A DNA stretch of 64,000 nucleotides from contig NZ_CP083950.1 of assembly GCF_006439395.2 (NCBI RefSeq), forward strand, positions 62,001 to 126,000. Reading direction: 5' to 3'. The position numbers and the translations under genes were made by a program. The notes under the pieces are model-generated. The model was not told the origin of the DNA. It worked only from the letters and a program-made list of their open reading frames with translations, and did not search any database. The stretch's first letter is position 1, and each line of letters begins with the position of its first letter. Of this stretch, positions 9,457-18,418 are shown one piece after another. This DNA is from Mesorhizobium sp. B4-1-4. GTDB lineage: Bacteria > Pseudomonadota > Alphaproteobacteria > Rhizobiales > Rhizobiaceae.

Positions 9457-10244
9457 TTACGTTGCGGGGCGCTGAAATGCTTCCAGAAGCGGGAATGCCC
9501 GCGGCCAGGAAACCTTGTTCTGCTCGCAGTCATGCTCCCTAACAAGGACATCGTAAATCGCAGCGGCGAAGGATTCGAACAGCACTTCGACCCTGTACAG
9601 GGGGCCTGCGACCGTCAGCGCGTCGACACGTTCATTTGCTATCATGGGGATGGCCACGCCACCCAAGTCAGGAGTATGGCAAGAAGCGGACCAAAACCAT
9701 CCCCGCTCCAGCCCAGCATCGATCTGCTGGACGACTTCTTCGACTGTCCGCGCCGCACGAGGACCGCGCTCATCGAACGTTGCTTTCCGGAGGAGGATAT
9801 CCCGATCCTTGAGGCTGAACTGAGAAAGCAAGGCCTGACCGGAAGCAGTCAGGACCCGTTTTCCGGCCGGCGCGGCATACCGAACGGGCGCTTCTGATTC
9901 CATGACGTCGAGAACTATTGCGTATTGTCCGCTGGCAGCCGAGATCCAAACCGTTTCGCCAGTGTTTGCGGCAAGCAGCTTCACCGCCCGGGACATCCAG
10001 CCAGGAAGCGGTTCAGCTTCCAAAATGGAAGTGGCAAGCTGATGCCATTTAGGAGTCGGGTAGAAGCCCTGTCTGACCGCGGTTCGTAGAGATAACCTGC
10101 CTTCGCTAAAGTGGTAAGAATGTGGAACGCGCTCGATCGCGGCCATCCGAAATGATCAACCACGTTCGCCAAGGGAGCTGGCCGCTTGCGCTCCGCGAAA
10201 TATTCGAGAAGCGCCAGAGAGTTTTCGATCTGCTTGATGGTCAT
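9457..10244 (-). pseudogene. Frameshifted IclR-family regulator
   Basis: The N-terminal winged-helix part (MTIKQIENSLALLEYFAERK through ILTTLAKAGYLYEPR) is in one frame and the ligand-binding remainder (GFYPTPKWHQLA to the end) in another, with the shift near 10080. Comparison with the intact paralogue at 16314-17105 shows the join, and also the loss of three residues after GKRV. The product cannot be made in full length. It lies divergent from the CoA-transferase operon, the usual place for an IclR regulator of that operon, so the operon may have lost its own control and could depend on the intact paralogue. Confidence 0.87.
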
Positions 10245-10346
10245 CTGGTCCCCCGATCTCCTCACATCCTGCCGCGATCTGCCATGGCATAGCGATCATT
10301 TTGCGCAAAGTCCTATTTGACAAACGGCAGTTAGCCGCTATGTTGT

Positions 10347-10378
10347 TCCCATAAATAGATTAAACGTCCATATATGAA
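10347..10378. promoter_or_regulatory. Candidate IclR-type operator in front of the CoA-transferase operon
   Basis: TCCATATATGAA (10367-10378) and CCCATAAATAGA (10347-10358) both resemble the perfect inverted repeat TCCATA-AA-TATGGA found beside the intact IclR gene at 17195-17208. They lie between the broken IclR gene and the ATG at 10398. Assignment to IclR is inference from the shared motif. Confidence 0.45.
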
Positions 10379-10397
10379 AACAAATTAAGACGGAATT

Positions 10398-11600
10398 ATG
10401 GGACCTCTGAACGGAATTCGCGTCATCGATCTCACGTCGGTACTAATGGGGCCGTTCGCGACCCAAACACTCGGTGACTTTGGTGCCGAAGTGCTCAAGG
10501 TCGAGTCTCTGGAGGGAGACGTAATCCGTCAGATCGGTCCGGCCAGAAACCCGGGAATGGGTCCTCTATTTCTCAACACGAACAGATCGAAACGCAGCAT
10601 TTGCATCGACCTCAAGACCCCAGAGGGTCGTGATGCGCTCCTCAAGCTCGCGGAGTCGGCAGATGTAGTGGTAACTAACGTCCGGCCACGCGCGATGGCT
10701 CGGCTCGGGCTTTCCTACGCAGAGTTCCAGCGGGTGAACCCGAGGGTCATCTACGCTGCGCTCGTGGGTTTCGATTTGGAAGGTCCCTACGCTGACCGTC
10801 CGGCTTACGACGACCTTATTCAAGGCGGAGCTGGCATAGCGTTCGGGTTTCTAAGGGCTGGGATACGTCCAGCGTATGTCCCGTCAGCCATCGCAGACAG
10901 GTTTGTAGGAATCGCATCGGTCAATGCTATCCTAGCTGCTATCGTCGAACGCCATTCGTCCGGCCTCGGCCAGAAAATCGAAATCCCGATGTTCGAGACC
11001 ACCGTGGCCTTGATGATGGGTGACCATCTAGGCGGGCTGACGTTCGATCCGCCTCTAGACAAGGGCGGATACTCCCGACACCTCTCGCCTGATCGTCGAC
11101 CCTATCAGACAAGCGACGGCTACATCTGCGCTCTCGTCTATAATGACGGGCATTGGAACCGCTTCTTCAAGGCGATCGGGAGAGAAGACATCCCGGTGAA
11201 CGATCCAAAGTTCGCCACGTTCAGTGCACGTATGGCGAACATCGACAAAGTCTACGCCGAATTGGGACGCATCATGCTGACCAGGACGACGTCAGAGTGG
11301 CTTCGCCTCTTCCAGGAAGCGGATGTCCCAGCCATGCCGATGCACTCTTTCGAATCGATACTCGAGGACGAGCACCTTAGCGCAACCGGTTTTTTCCGGG
11401 CAGTGGAGCACCCAAGCGAAGGAAAACTTCTCAGCATGGCGGTTCCTGCCCGCTTTTCCAGGAGCACCACCGAAATCACCAGACTGGCTCCCCGTCTCGG
11501 CGAGCATGGCGTCGAGATCCTTACCGAAGCCGGATTCAATCCGGAAGAGATCAATAACATGAGGGCGTCCGGCGCGCTTCGAGTGGCCGCCGAGGGGTGA
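10398..11600 (+). CDS. CaiB/BaiF family (class III) CoA transferase
   Basis: A 400-residue enzyme that moves CoA from a donor such as succinyl-CoA to a carboxylic acid. The N-terminus GIRVIDLTSVLMGPFATQTL and FGAEVLKVES are family hallmarks, and FLNTNRSKRSICIDLKT is the usual nucleotide/CoA-binding stretch. The gene starts an operon with an acyl-CoA dehydrogenase 7 bp downstream, a MaoC hydratase and a CitE-type lyase. That order fits activation of an organic acid, desaturation, hydration and C-C cleavage, as in mesaconate- or itaconate-like routes. The acid itself is not identifiable here. Confidence 0.9.
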   Translation: MGPLNGIRVIDLTSVLMGPFATQTLGDFGAEVLKVESLEGDVIRQIGPARNPGMGPLFLNTNRSKRSICIDLKTPEGRDALLKLAESADVVVTNVRPRAMARLGLSYAEFQRVNPRVIYAALVGFDLEGPYADRPAYDDLIQGGAGIAFGFLRAGIRPAYVPSAIADRFVGIASVNAILAAIVERHSSGLGQKIEIPMFETTVALMMGDHLGGLTFDPPLDKGGYSRHLSPDRRPYQTSDGYICALVYNDGHWNRFFKAIGREDIPVNDPKFATFSARMANIDKVYAELGRIMLTRTTSEWLRLFQEADVPAMPMHSFESILEDEHLSATGFFRAVEHPSEGKLLSMAVPARFSRSTTEITRLAPRLGEHGVEILTEAGFNPEEINNMRASGALRVAAEG

Positions 11601-11606
11601 GTATTT

Positions 11607-12773
11607 ATGGACTTTAGGGTTAGCGAAGACCAACAGTCAGTCTTAGAAGCCGTCGCGAAGCTGTGCCGCCGTTTTGACGATGCTTACTGGCTGGAACGTG
11701 ACCGCCATGGCGGGTTTCCGTCGGACTTCTATGACGCAATGGCTCAGGAAGGCTGGTTGGGCATCTGCACCAATCAAACCTACGGAGGGTCGGGCCTCGG
11801 CATAACAGAGGCGGCGATAATGATGCGGACCATCTCCGAATCCGGAGCAGGACTATCCGGCGCGTCCACGGTCCATATCAACATCTTTGGACTCAACCCC
11901 GTCGCGGTATTCGGCTCAGAGGAGCAGAAACAACGGATGATCCGGCCCATCGCTGAGGGCCGCGAGAAAGCCTGCTTCGCCGTTACGGAGCCGAACACCG
12001 GGCTGAATACGACCCAGTTGAAGCTTCGTGCCGACAAGCGCGGCGACCGTTACGTCGTCAACGGACAAAAAGTCTGGATTTCGACCGCTCAAGTCGCGGA
12101 CAATATCCTGCTGCTGGCCCGCACTACGCCACTGGATCAGGTGAAAAAGCCGACAGACGGGCTTTCGCTCTTCTACACGCGTTTCGATCGCGATCGCATC
12201 CGGGTGGCAGAAATCGAAAAGATGGGCCGGAAGGCCGTAGATTCCAACGAGCTCTTCTTCGAAGATTTCGAGATACCCGAGTCAGACCGTATCGGGGACG
12301 AAGGAAAGGGCTTCGAATACATCCTTCATGGAATGAACCCGGAGCGCGTGCTGATCGCGGCAGAAGCCGTCGGACTAGGCTTCGCAGCACTCCGGAAGGC
12401 GACCGAATATGCTCGGGAGCGTGTCGTTTTCAACAGGCCCATCGGGAAGAACCAAGCGATTCAGCATCCGCTTGCGGTTTGCCATGCAAACCTCGAAGCA
12501 GCGTGGTTGGCGACCGTCAAGGCCGCTTGGGAATATGATAACGGACTTCCCTGCGGAGCATCTGCCAATATTGCGAAGTACCTGGCTGGCGAGGCGGGTT
12601 TCCAGGCATGTCAGACAGCCGTCATGACCCATGGCGGTTTTGGCTATGCGAAGGAATACCACGTCGAGCGTTACCTCCGAGAAAGCCTTATCCCGAGAAT
12701 TGCACCCGTTTCGCCACAGCTTGCCCTCTGCTTCATAGCGGAGAAGGTGCTGGGCCTCCCGAAATCGTACTGA
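11607..12773 (+). CDS. Acyl-CoA dehydrogenase
   Basis: A 388-residue FAD-dependent enzyme that introduces an alpha-beta double bond in an acyl-CoA and passes electrons to ETF. FAVTEPNTGLNTTQLKLRA is the first flavin-binding signature, NGQKVWISTAQVADNILLLA the second conserved block, and MTHGGFGYAKEYHVERYLRE the C-terminal signature. It follows the CoA transferase by 7 bp and is followed 9 bp later by the MaoC gene, so translation is probably coupled. Short or branched acyl-CoAs are plausible substrates; the exact one is not visible. Confidence 0.92.
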   Translation: MDFRVSEDQQSVLEAVAKLCRRFDDAYWLERDRHGGFPSDFYDAMAQEGWLGICTNQTYGGSGLGITEAAIMMRTISESGAGLSGASTVHINIFGLNPVAVFGSEEQKQRMIRPIAEGREKACFAVTEPNTGLNTTQLKLRADKRGDRYVVNGQKVWISTAQVADNILLLARTTPLDQVKKPTDGLSLFYTRFDRDRIRVAEIEKMGRKAVDSNELFFEDFEIPESDRIGDEGKGFEYILHGMNPERVLIAAEAVGLGFAALRKATEYARERVVFNRPIGKNQAIQHPLAVCHANLEAAWLATVKAAWEYDNGLPCGASANIAKYLAGEAGFQACQTAVMTHGGFGYAKEYHVERYLRESLIPRIAPVSPQLALCFIAEKVLGLPKSY

Positions 12774-12782
12774 GGTGGTGGG

Positions 12783-13247
12783 ATGCCGGGTCTATTCTTT
12801 GAAGAGTTCAGCCTGGGCCGGAAGTTCCGGCATGAGCTGACACGCACAGTGTCGGAGGCGGACAACACCATGTTCAGCCTCATGTCCATGAACCCCCAAC
12901 CGCTTCACGTGGATGCCCACTTCGCGAGCAGCACGGAATGGGGTCAGCGCCTGTTCAATTCCATGTTCACCTTATCGATCATGGTGGGCCTGTCCGTTCA
13001 GGATACGACATTGGGCACGACGATCGGCAATCTCGGAATGTCCGAAGTCCGGTTCCCTAACCCGGTCTTCCACGGCGACACGCTGCGGGCGGAAACGGCA
13101 GTACTCTCCGTGCGTGAAAGCAAATCCCGCCCTGATGCCGGACTGGTGGAGTTCGAGCATCTGTGCTTCAGGCAGGACGGAACGCTGGTAGCCACGTGTC
13201 GGCGCACGGCGCTGATGCGCCGGAAGCCCGTAACGGGAGAAGCGTAG
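12783..13247 (+). CDS. MaoC-like hot-dog-fold enoyl-CoA hydratase
   Basis: A 154-residue single hot-dog-domain protein. MNPQPLHVDAHFASSTEWG carries the Asp/His hydratase motif, and FNSMFTLSIMVGLSV follows as in MaoC and mesaconyl-CoA hydratases. It would add water to the enoyl-CoA made by the preceding dehydrogenase. GGTGGG precedes the ATG. The stop codon nearly touches the ATG of the truncated CitE gene. Confidence 0.9.
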   Translation: MPGLFFEEFSLGRKFRHELTRTVSEADNTMFSLMSMNPQPLHVDAHFASSTEWGQRLFNSMFTLSIMVGLSVQDTTLGTTIGNLGMSEVRFPNPVFHGDTLRAETAVLSVRESKSRPDAGLVEFEHLCFRQDGTLVATCRRTALMRRKPVTGEA

Positions 13248-13463
13248 ATGCGTAGCTTCCTCTTCGTTCCCGGCGACAGCCTTCGAAAATTCGAAAAAGC
13301 CTCCTCCGGCGACGCCGACGCGTTGGTCATCGACCTCGAAGACTCGGTGGCCGCTTCTTCGAAAGCCGGGGCGCGGCAGACTGCCGTTTCGATGCTGCAC
13401 GGTCAGGACCCTTTCTTCCAGCCTGCGGGACTTCGCCGAACAGCAGATTGCGAAGACGGCTAA
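13248..13463 (+). pseudogene. 5' fragment of a CitE/HpcH-type CoA-ester lyase
   Basis: The frame begins MRSFLFVPGDSLRKFEKA and continues ADALVIDLEDSVA, the N-terminal beta strand and metal-site region of citrate lyase beta-like malyl/citramalyl-CoA lyases. After about 55 residues the match ends at position ~13420, where the sequence joins the tail of an M20 amidohydrolase in a different frame. The normal protein is about 280 residues, so most of the catalytic barrel is lost. The pathway encoded by the three genes upstream therefore lacks its expected cleavage step in this window. Confidence 0.88.
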
Positions 13464-13791
13464 GGGCATAGCTGAAGCATTCGGCGCCGAAGCAGAGGTC
13501 CGATACGACCGATACAACCCCGTCACTTTCAATCATTCCGAGGAAACTGACTTGGCGATCGAAGCCGTACGAACCTTAGCTGGAACTGGATCCATCGACG
13601 ATAAACTGAAAGTCCGGATGGGAGCGGAGGATTTCGCACACATGCTGGAGGCGCGACCCGGCGCTTACATCTTTATCGGGAATGGTGCTTCGGCAGGAGT
13701 ACATAACCCTGCATACGACTTCAATGACGACGCCATACCTTATGGTATCGGTTACTGGGTTACGCTCGCGGAGAAAGCGTTGTCGGCCTGA
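13423..13791 (+). pseudogene. 3' fragment of an M20 amidohydrolase
   Basis: The frame from 13423 reads LRDFAEQQIAKTAKGIAEAF and continues to MGAEDFAHMLEARPGAYIFI, the C-terminal catalytic half of hippurate/N-acyl amino-acid hydrolases; the metal-binding His lies in SAGVHNPAYDFNDD. The first two thirds of the gene are absent. It is joined directly to the CitE fragment, so one deletion removed the 3' part of the lyase and the 5' part of the hydrolase. Confidence 0.88.
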
Positions 13792-13901
13792 GGATCAACT
13801 CGGCCAAGCCTACTCTCAATGCACAGAACATCCGGCCGTTACCGTCCTTTCAAGACGTTCGGCCTCACCGAATTTTACAAACTCCTGGAGGAATTGCCGC
13901 A

Positions 13902-15077
13902 ATGGAAAAGACCGTACTTTTCGAGACCGCTGAGTATGCGGCTCGACTTGTCGCTGTGAAGAACGAAATGTCCAAGCGTGGGCTCGACGTCCTTCTGATT
14001 TCGGAACCTCCGCACATCAACTACTTGACGGGGTACGACGCCTACTCACTTTACATCCCGCAGATGGTCGTCGTGACTACGGACCACCCCGAGCCTATCT
14101 GGATCGGCCGGGGTATGGACCGCATCTCGGCCTCGATGACGACACACCTCTCAGAGGAAAATATCCGTTCCTTCCCGGACGCATACGTGCACTCCGCACT
14201 AAGTCCCTATGATTACGTCGCGGAGGTCGTGAAGGAAATCGCCGGTGACAGCCCGAGGATCGCTGTCGAGATGAGCGGTTACTTCTATTCGGCACAGGCC
14301 CATGCCGATCTCCTCAATGCGCTGCCGAACGCCAAGTTTGAGAACGCGAACTTGCTGGTGAACTGGATACGTCTTGTGAAAAGCCCGGCGGAGATAGCCG
14401 TAATGCGAGAGGCCGGAAAAATAACCGACGTGATGATGGAGCGCGCGATCGCGTTCATAGAGCCGGGTGTGAGAGAATGCGACATCGCGGCGGAAGTGTA
14501 TCACCAGATGATGGCGGGCACGCCTGAATACGGTGGCACGTACCCTTGTTCGCCACCGTTCCTTTGCATCGGCGACCGCGCCCTCGCGCCCCACGCTGCA
14601 TGGACGGATGCGCGACTTCCCTCTTCGACGATAGTAAACCTCGAGCTCTTCGGAAACCGCAATCGGTATCAGGTCAATCTCGCGCGAACGATACACGTCG
14701 GCGAACCGAAACCAGCATACCACAAGCTCGCGGATGTGGTGGTCGACGCTCTCAATGGAGGTCTTGATGCAGTTCGTCCGGGCACAACGTCCGAGGAGGT
14801 CACTGCGGCTTTCTCGTCGATTCTGAGTAAACACGGCATCAAGAAGGAATCCCGCCTTGGTTACTCCATCGGCGTTGGCTATCCCCCTGCCGTAGGTGAG
14901 AAGACCGTGAGTTTGCGAATGGGCGACAAAACTGTCCTGCAGCCAGGCATGTGCTTCCATATGATGTCGGGGCTTTGGTTGGAGAAGGACGGTGTCACGA
15001 TCACGCAGTCCTTTGTGGTGACAGACAACGGGTATGAGGCGCTGACGTCGCTCCCGCGGCGGCTCTACGTGAAGTAG
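13902..15077 (+). CDS. M24 creatinase-fold hydrolase, ectoine-hydrolase (EutD/DoeA)-like, paralogue 1
   Basis: A 391-residue protein with an N-terminal creatinase domain (about 1-150, LISEPPHINYLTGYDAYSLY) and a C-terminal pita-bread domain. GYSIGVGYPP and PGMCFHMMSGLWLEKDGVTI strongly resemble EutD/DoeA, which opens the ectoine ring. The metal ligands of M24 aminopeptidases are not kept: the usual Asp-x-Gly-x-Glu segment reads IVNLELFGNRNRYQVNLAR and the usual GHGIG histidine is Tyr. EutD is likewise known as an unusual M24 member. The start is preceded by GGAGG. Two paralogues lie at 25910 and 35943. The substrate may be an ectoine-like or other cyclic amide; no EutE deacetylase gene is present here. 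Confidence 0.85.
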   Translation: MEKTVLFETAEYAARLVAVKNEMSKRGLDVLLISEPPHINYLTGYDAYSLYIPQMVVVTTDHPEPIWIGRGMDRISASMTTHLSEENIRSFPDAYVHSALSPYDYVAEVVKEIAGDSPRIAVEMSGYFYSAQAHADLLNALPNAKFENANLLVNWIRLVKSPAEIAVMREAGKITDVMMERAIAFIEPGVRECDIAAEVYHQMMAGTPEYGGTYPCSPPFLCIGDRALAPHAAWTDARLPSSTIVNLELFGNRNRYQVNLARTIHVGEPKPAYHKLADVVVDALNGGLDAVRPGTTSEEVTAAFSSILSKHGIKKESRLGYSIGVGYPPAVGEKTVSLRMGDKTVLQPGMCFHMMSGLWLEKDGVTITQSFVVTDNGYEALTSLPRRLYVK

Positions 15078-15362
15078 CCCTCCTGCAGAACTCTAACCCG
15101 GTTCGGCTCCAACGGACCGAAAATCATTACCGGGACGAGGCGTTTGTTTCGGTGAAGGATAGGCTGAAGCATGTCGCGGCTTAAAGGATTCGGGATTGAA
15201 CGAAGCCGCTGAAAAGGTATTTGGCGGATGGGTTTGCGGGTAATTCTTTCTGTTTTGAAGGATAACATTCGAGCGCATGACGGGGCCACGCTGCGCCAGA
15301 TCGGCCAGAAACGCCGATCTATAGAGAAATGGTTCTTGTAACCGAAGGCTGGGATGGCCAGA
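15078..15362. other. Non-coding stretch after the first M24 gene
   Basis: No supported gene and no clear terminator hairpin were seen. The short frames have no family motif. The segment leads into the IS110 remnant. Confidence 0.4.
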
Positions 15363-15850
15363 TCAACGGCTGGCACCGTGCCATCCTCTTGGGGCTTTGC
15401 CTTGGTGAACTTGACCGTCCAGCGGCATCGCGTTCCTTTTGGCGCAACCGACCTTCAGCGCGTAACCGCGCAGGGTCCCGCGGATGCTTAGTTCGACGTC
15501 GAGAAGCTTGCCTTGCAGAAGCTTGCGTCCAACAAGAAGTGCTCGGCTATCCCTGCAAGTCATCGATTTGGCATGAACCGGGCGGTACCATCCCATCCGC
15601 AGCAGCTAAGGCGATCCCGCGTGCATCTTTCCGGTCGGTCTTCACCGTCATCGCCGAAAGCGCAGCCTTCACGTGCCGCGTCTCCAGCAAAACTACATCG
15701 CGGCCGGCGCCAATAAGCCTGGCATGCAGCCACTGCGATAACAGTCCGACCTCAAGCCCGATCTGCCGGATGACATCACCCCCCCAGGGCCTCGACCTTG
15801 CGTAGCGGTTCAGTGTCAAATCGGCTGGCTTCGGTTGGCCTCGCGATATT
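15363..15850 (-). pseudogene. Frameshifted IS110-family transposase remnant
   Basis: On the minus strand one frame reads LETRHVKAALSAMTVKTDRK followed by DARGIA, the DEDD-transposase signature of IS110 enzymes. A second frame continues with GWYRPVHAKSMT and GRKLLQGKLLDVELSIRG. The N-terminal catalytic start and the C-terminal serine-containing domain are missing, so the element is inactive. No ends or target duplication could be defined. Confidence 0.82.
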
Positions 15851-16313
15851 TCGCCTTGAACTGCAACACGAGTGCGTTTCCGATGCCGCCAGATGCATCC
15901 GCTATATCTCCCGGCTTTGCCGAGCAGCGGCCAGTGCCCCGACACTACGACATGTGTACGACATGTGAGGAAGACTTGATAGCGAGCGCTTGCGGTCGAT
16001 ATCAAGGGGATACTGCTGGGCGTTTTCCAATGCCCGGCTGCCATGCCGCCTTTGGCACCCGTTCTGGCTCACTCGGCAACTAACCTAAGCATAAGCTTGG
16101 ATCCGCCTGATGAAGCAGGCACCATGTAACTCTGTCGATATGCCGGAAAAGGTCGATGAGAACATAAGTCCAAGGCCTGGACCGGTTGAATTAACTGAAT
16201 TACCAGCTCACGGAAAAATCGTTACGCCAAAATCTGGCTCGATGAGTTCAACGCCGTCTCTTCTCGGAAACAATATATCTATACTTAAGGTTCTGCACAA
16301 ATCACCCTAATCA
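15851..16313. other. Non-coding stretch between IS110 remnant and IclR gene
   Basis: No supported gene. It may include further decayed insertion-sequence DNA, but I see no recognisable motif. Confidence 0.35.
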
Positions 16314-17105
16314 TCATGGGTTCCTTTTAGCGTCCCCCGACTGTCTAACGTTCTCCAATGTGGTGTTGCTGCAGTCGCTACCGTACTCTGTCGCGATGGT
16401 TTCATATATAGCGGAAGCAAAGCGATCGAAAAGGGCTTCGACGCGGAAAAGCGGCCCTGCAATTGTCATAGCGAAAAGTCGATCGCTGAGCATAACGGGG
16501 ACCGAAACGCCTCCCAAATCCGGGGAATAATATGAAGCAGACCGAAACCATCCCCGCTGCCTTCCAGCCGTCAATTCCGCTCTCACTTCGTCCAAGTTTG
16601 TAGGTGCATTAGGCCCGCGGTCCTCAAATGTGGCTTTACGAAGAATGATTTCACGATCGCGTTCGTCTAATTGGGACAGAAGGGCAAGCCCCGACGCCGT
16701 CAAATGAATAGGAACGCGCTTACCTGGTTTCGCTGCATAGCGCACAGGCGCTTCTGACTCGATCACGTCTAAGAAGACGGCATACTGCCCACTTGCTGCC
16801 GAAATCCAGACTGTCTCCCCCGTCCGGTCGGCCAACCCCCGCATGATCCGCAAAAGACCTTCCGGTATTGGCTCCGCCTCCGCAATCGCGCTCACGAGTT
16901 GCAGCCATCGCGGCGTAGGATAGAAGCCTTCACGGATGCGAGGTTCATAGAGATACCCGATGCGGGCAAGCGTTGTGAGTATGTGAAACGTGCTCGATCG
17001 CGGCCAGCCGAAATGTTCCGCCACATCGGCCATGGTAGCTGGCCTCTTTCTGTCGGCGAAATACTCCAGAAGAGCGATGGCATTTTCAATCTGCTTGACC
17101 GTCAC
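16314..17105 (-). CDS. IclR-family transcriptional regulator
   Basis: A 263-residue regulator. The winged helix-turn-helix occupies about residues 1-65 (MTVKQIENAIALLEYFADRK, WPRSSTFHILTTLARIGYL), and the GAF-like effector domain about 80-250 (GETVWISAASGQYAVFLDVI). It is intact, unlike its paralogue at 9457-10244. It is divergent from the ABC operon that begins at 18419, with more than 1.3 kb between them. A perfect inverted repeat lies 90 bp before its start and may be its own operator. The effector is probably the transported or degraded compound of the region. Confidence 0.92.
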   Translation of the reverse strand: MTVKQIENAIALLEYFADRKRPATMADVAEHFGWPRSSTFHILTTLARIGYLYEPRIREGFYPTPRWLQLVSAIAEAEPIPEGLLRIMRGLADRTGETVWISAASGQYAVFLDVIESEAPVRYAAKPGKRVPIHLTASGLALLSQLDERDREIILRKATFEDRGPNAPTNLDEVRAELTAGRQRGWFRSASYYSPDLGGVSVPVMLSDRLFAMTIAGPLFRVEALFDRFASAIYETIATEYGSDCSNTTLENVRQSGDAKRNP

Positions 17106-17194
17106 TGTACCTTCCTTCTCACCTCGTCGTTCGCGTGCAATCTACACGATCGGATTCCCTACAGAAACTCCTATCTCAGTTTTTGTTTATTTTG

Positions 17195-17208
17195 TCCATA
17201 AATATGGA
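17195..17208. promoter_or_regulatory. Perfect inverted repeat, candidate IclR operator
   Basis: TCCATA-AA-TATGGA is a perfect 6-bp inverted repeat with a 2-bp spacer, upstream of the intact IclR gene. Two related half-conserved versions occur before the CoA-transferase operon at 10347-10378, next to the broken IclR paralogue. IclR proteins bind palindromes of about this size. Confidence 0.55.
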
Positions 17209-17669
17209 TAGTCGTCCTATGGAGTCGCATAGGCTCCGCGTCCTCACGCCTGAGGGGTGTGGCAAGCTATGCGCCACTTTGGGTGGAGCGGTACCGTACC
17301 GGCGCGACGGCTAGAACATGCGCGATTTATAGCCCCTATTAGCATTCTTGTAGGGATGCACGCCTCCATGGCCTTAGATGCCAGGTGCACCAATAATACT
17401 TGGTCACCTGTCGAGTTTAACTTCTGGCTGACGCTTCGGCATTGCGCGTCTGACAAAGGGTCTGGCAGGCGAGGCTGGGCGGGCAGCGTGGCTTGCCAGA
17501 CGTCACGGGGCTGTGGATCTTCTGGGCTAATAATAACCTGGGGAGGGCTCACTTCGAGACATGCGAGGGTCGGGTCTTCTCGGCCTAATATCATAGGCTG
17601 ACGTTATAAATGTATCTATATCCACTATTTTACTTTGTTGAATAGCACTGCAACTATTTCTATAAACAG

Positions 17670-17705
17670 AAACCTAAGCTTATCCGCAAACCTAAGCTTA
17701 TCCGC
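17670..17705. repeat. Two tandem copies of an 18-bp unit
   Basis: AAACCTAAGCTTATCCGC occurs twice back to back (17670-17687 and 17688-17705). Each unit holds the palindrome TAAGCTTA, so the pair could be a two-site protein-binding region, or a simple slippage product. It sits in the long non-coding region upstream of the ABC operon. Confidence 0.8.
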
Positions 17706-18418
17706 TCCGCTTGGTTCAAAAATAAAGGGAGAACGAACAATGAGCATGTGGACGACCACTCTCGTGAGAGTTGCCTGCAGACGGCATCTGCCACCGTGGC
17801 GCTCGGCTGTCATGCCTTTGGCTGCTTAGCGCAGTCGTCCGGCGAGCTAAAGATCAGTCGGCGGCAGCAATTTGGAGGCCATAATTGAAGCCTATCCTGA
17901 GCTTCCGTATCTACCATGGCTTCACGGATAATTAGCGGGCGCAAAGCGTTTTGAGCGACGTTTGCTATTTTAGTCGCGCCGAATTCCTCGCGGAGCGACC
18001 GTGACCCGCCTTGGCAAACGATTTTTGTGGAGACGGAAAGGGGGCGCGCATCTACCCCTCGTTTCCATACGCCAGCGTCAACTCCCCTCCACACCAGTCT
18101 ATCTGCCTAGCGATTCGAACTTGTGACGCCCACCCGATCTGGCTGCTAAATGAGGCGGTTGACAACACCAGCTTGCCTGCTAATGTTGTTCCGGAGGTTG
18201 ATCGATATGTCTTTATATATAGACGAAATAGATAAGCCGGATCGAGCCCGTTGCGAGAGAGCGTAGGTGCATTGACGAGCGCTCGGGAACGAGAAAACCG
18301 GCAGCTGCATTGCAAGAACCCATTAGGAGAGGAGAGATCCGTTCTGTCAGGTTAAATCGTAGTTCGTAACGTTCTTCACTGATCTCAAAAAGAAAACAAA
18401 GAAAAAGGGAACACGTTT

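Larger units (their letters stand above)
17106..18418. other. Long intergenic region between IclR and the ABC operon
   Basis: About 1.3 kb without a supported gene. It contains the palindrome at 17195, an 18-bp tandem repeat at 17670 and several AT-rich stretches, for example around 17600-17640 and 18200-18235. The region just before 18419 has GGGA at suitable spacing for the first binding-protein gene. The rest holds nothing I recognise and may be remains of deleted genes. Confidence 0.5.

Noticed and set aside
13902..15077. Calling the M24 genes Xaa-Pro aminopeptidases
   Set aside because: The metal-binding Asp, His and Glu motifs of prolidase/aminopeptidase P are not present, and the closest visible match is the EutD/DoeA type.
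18100..18160. TTCGAATC on the minus strand, resembling a tRNA T-loop, suggesting a tRNA fragment or attachment site
   Set aside because: The bases around it do not form a T-arm stem and no acceptor or anticodon arm can be built.
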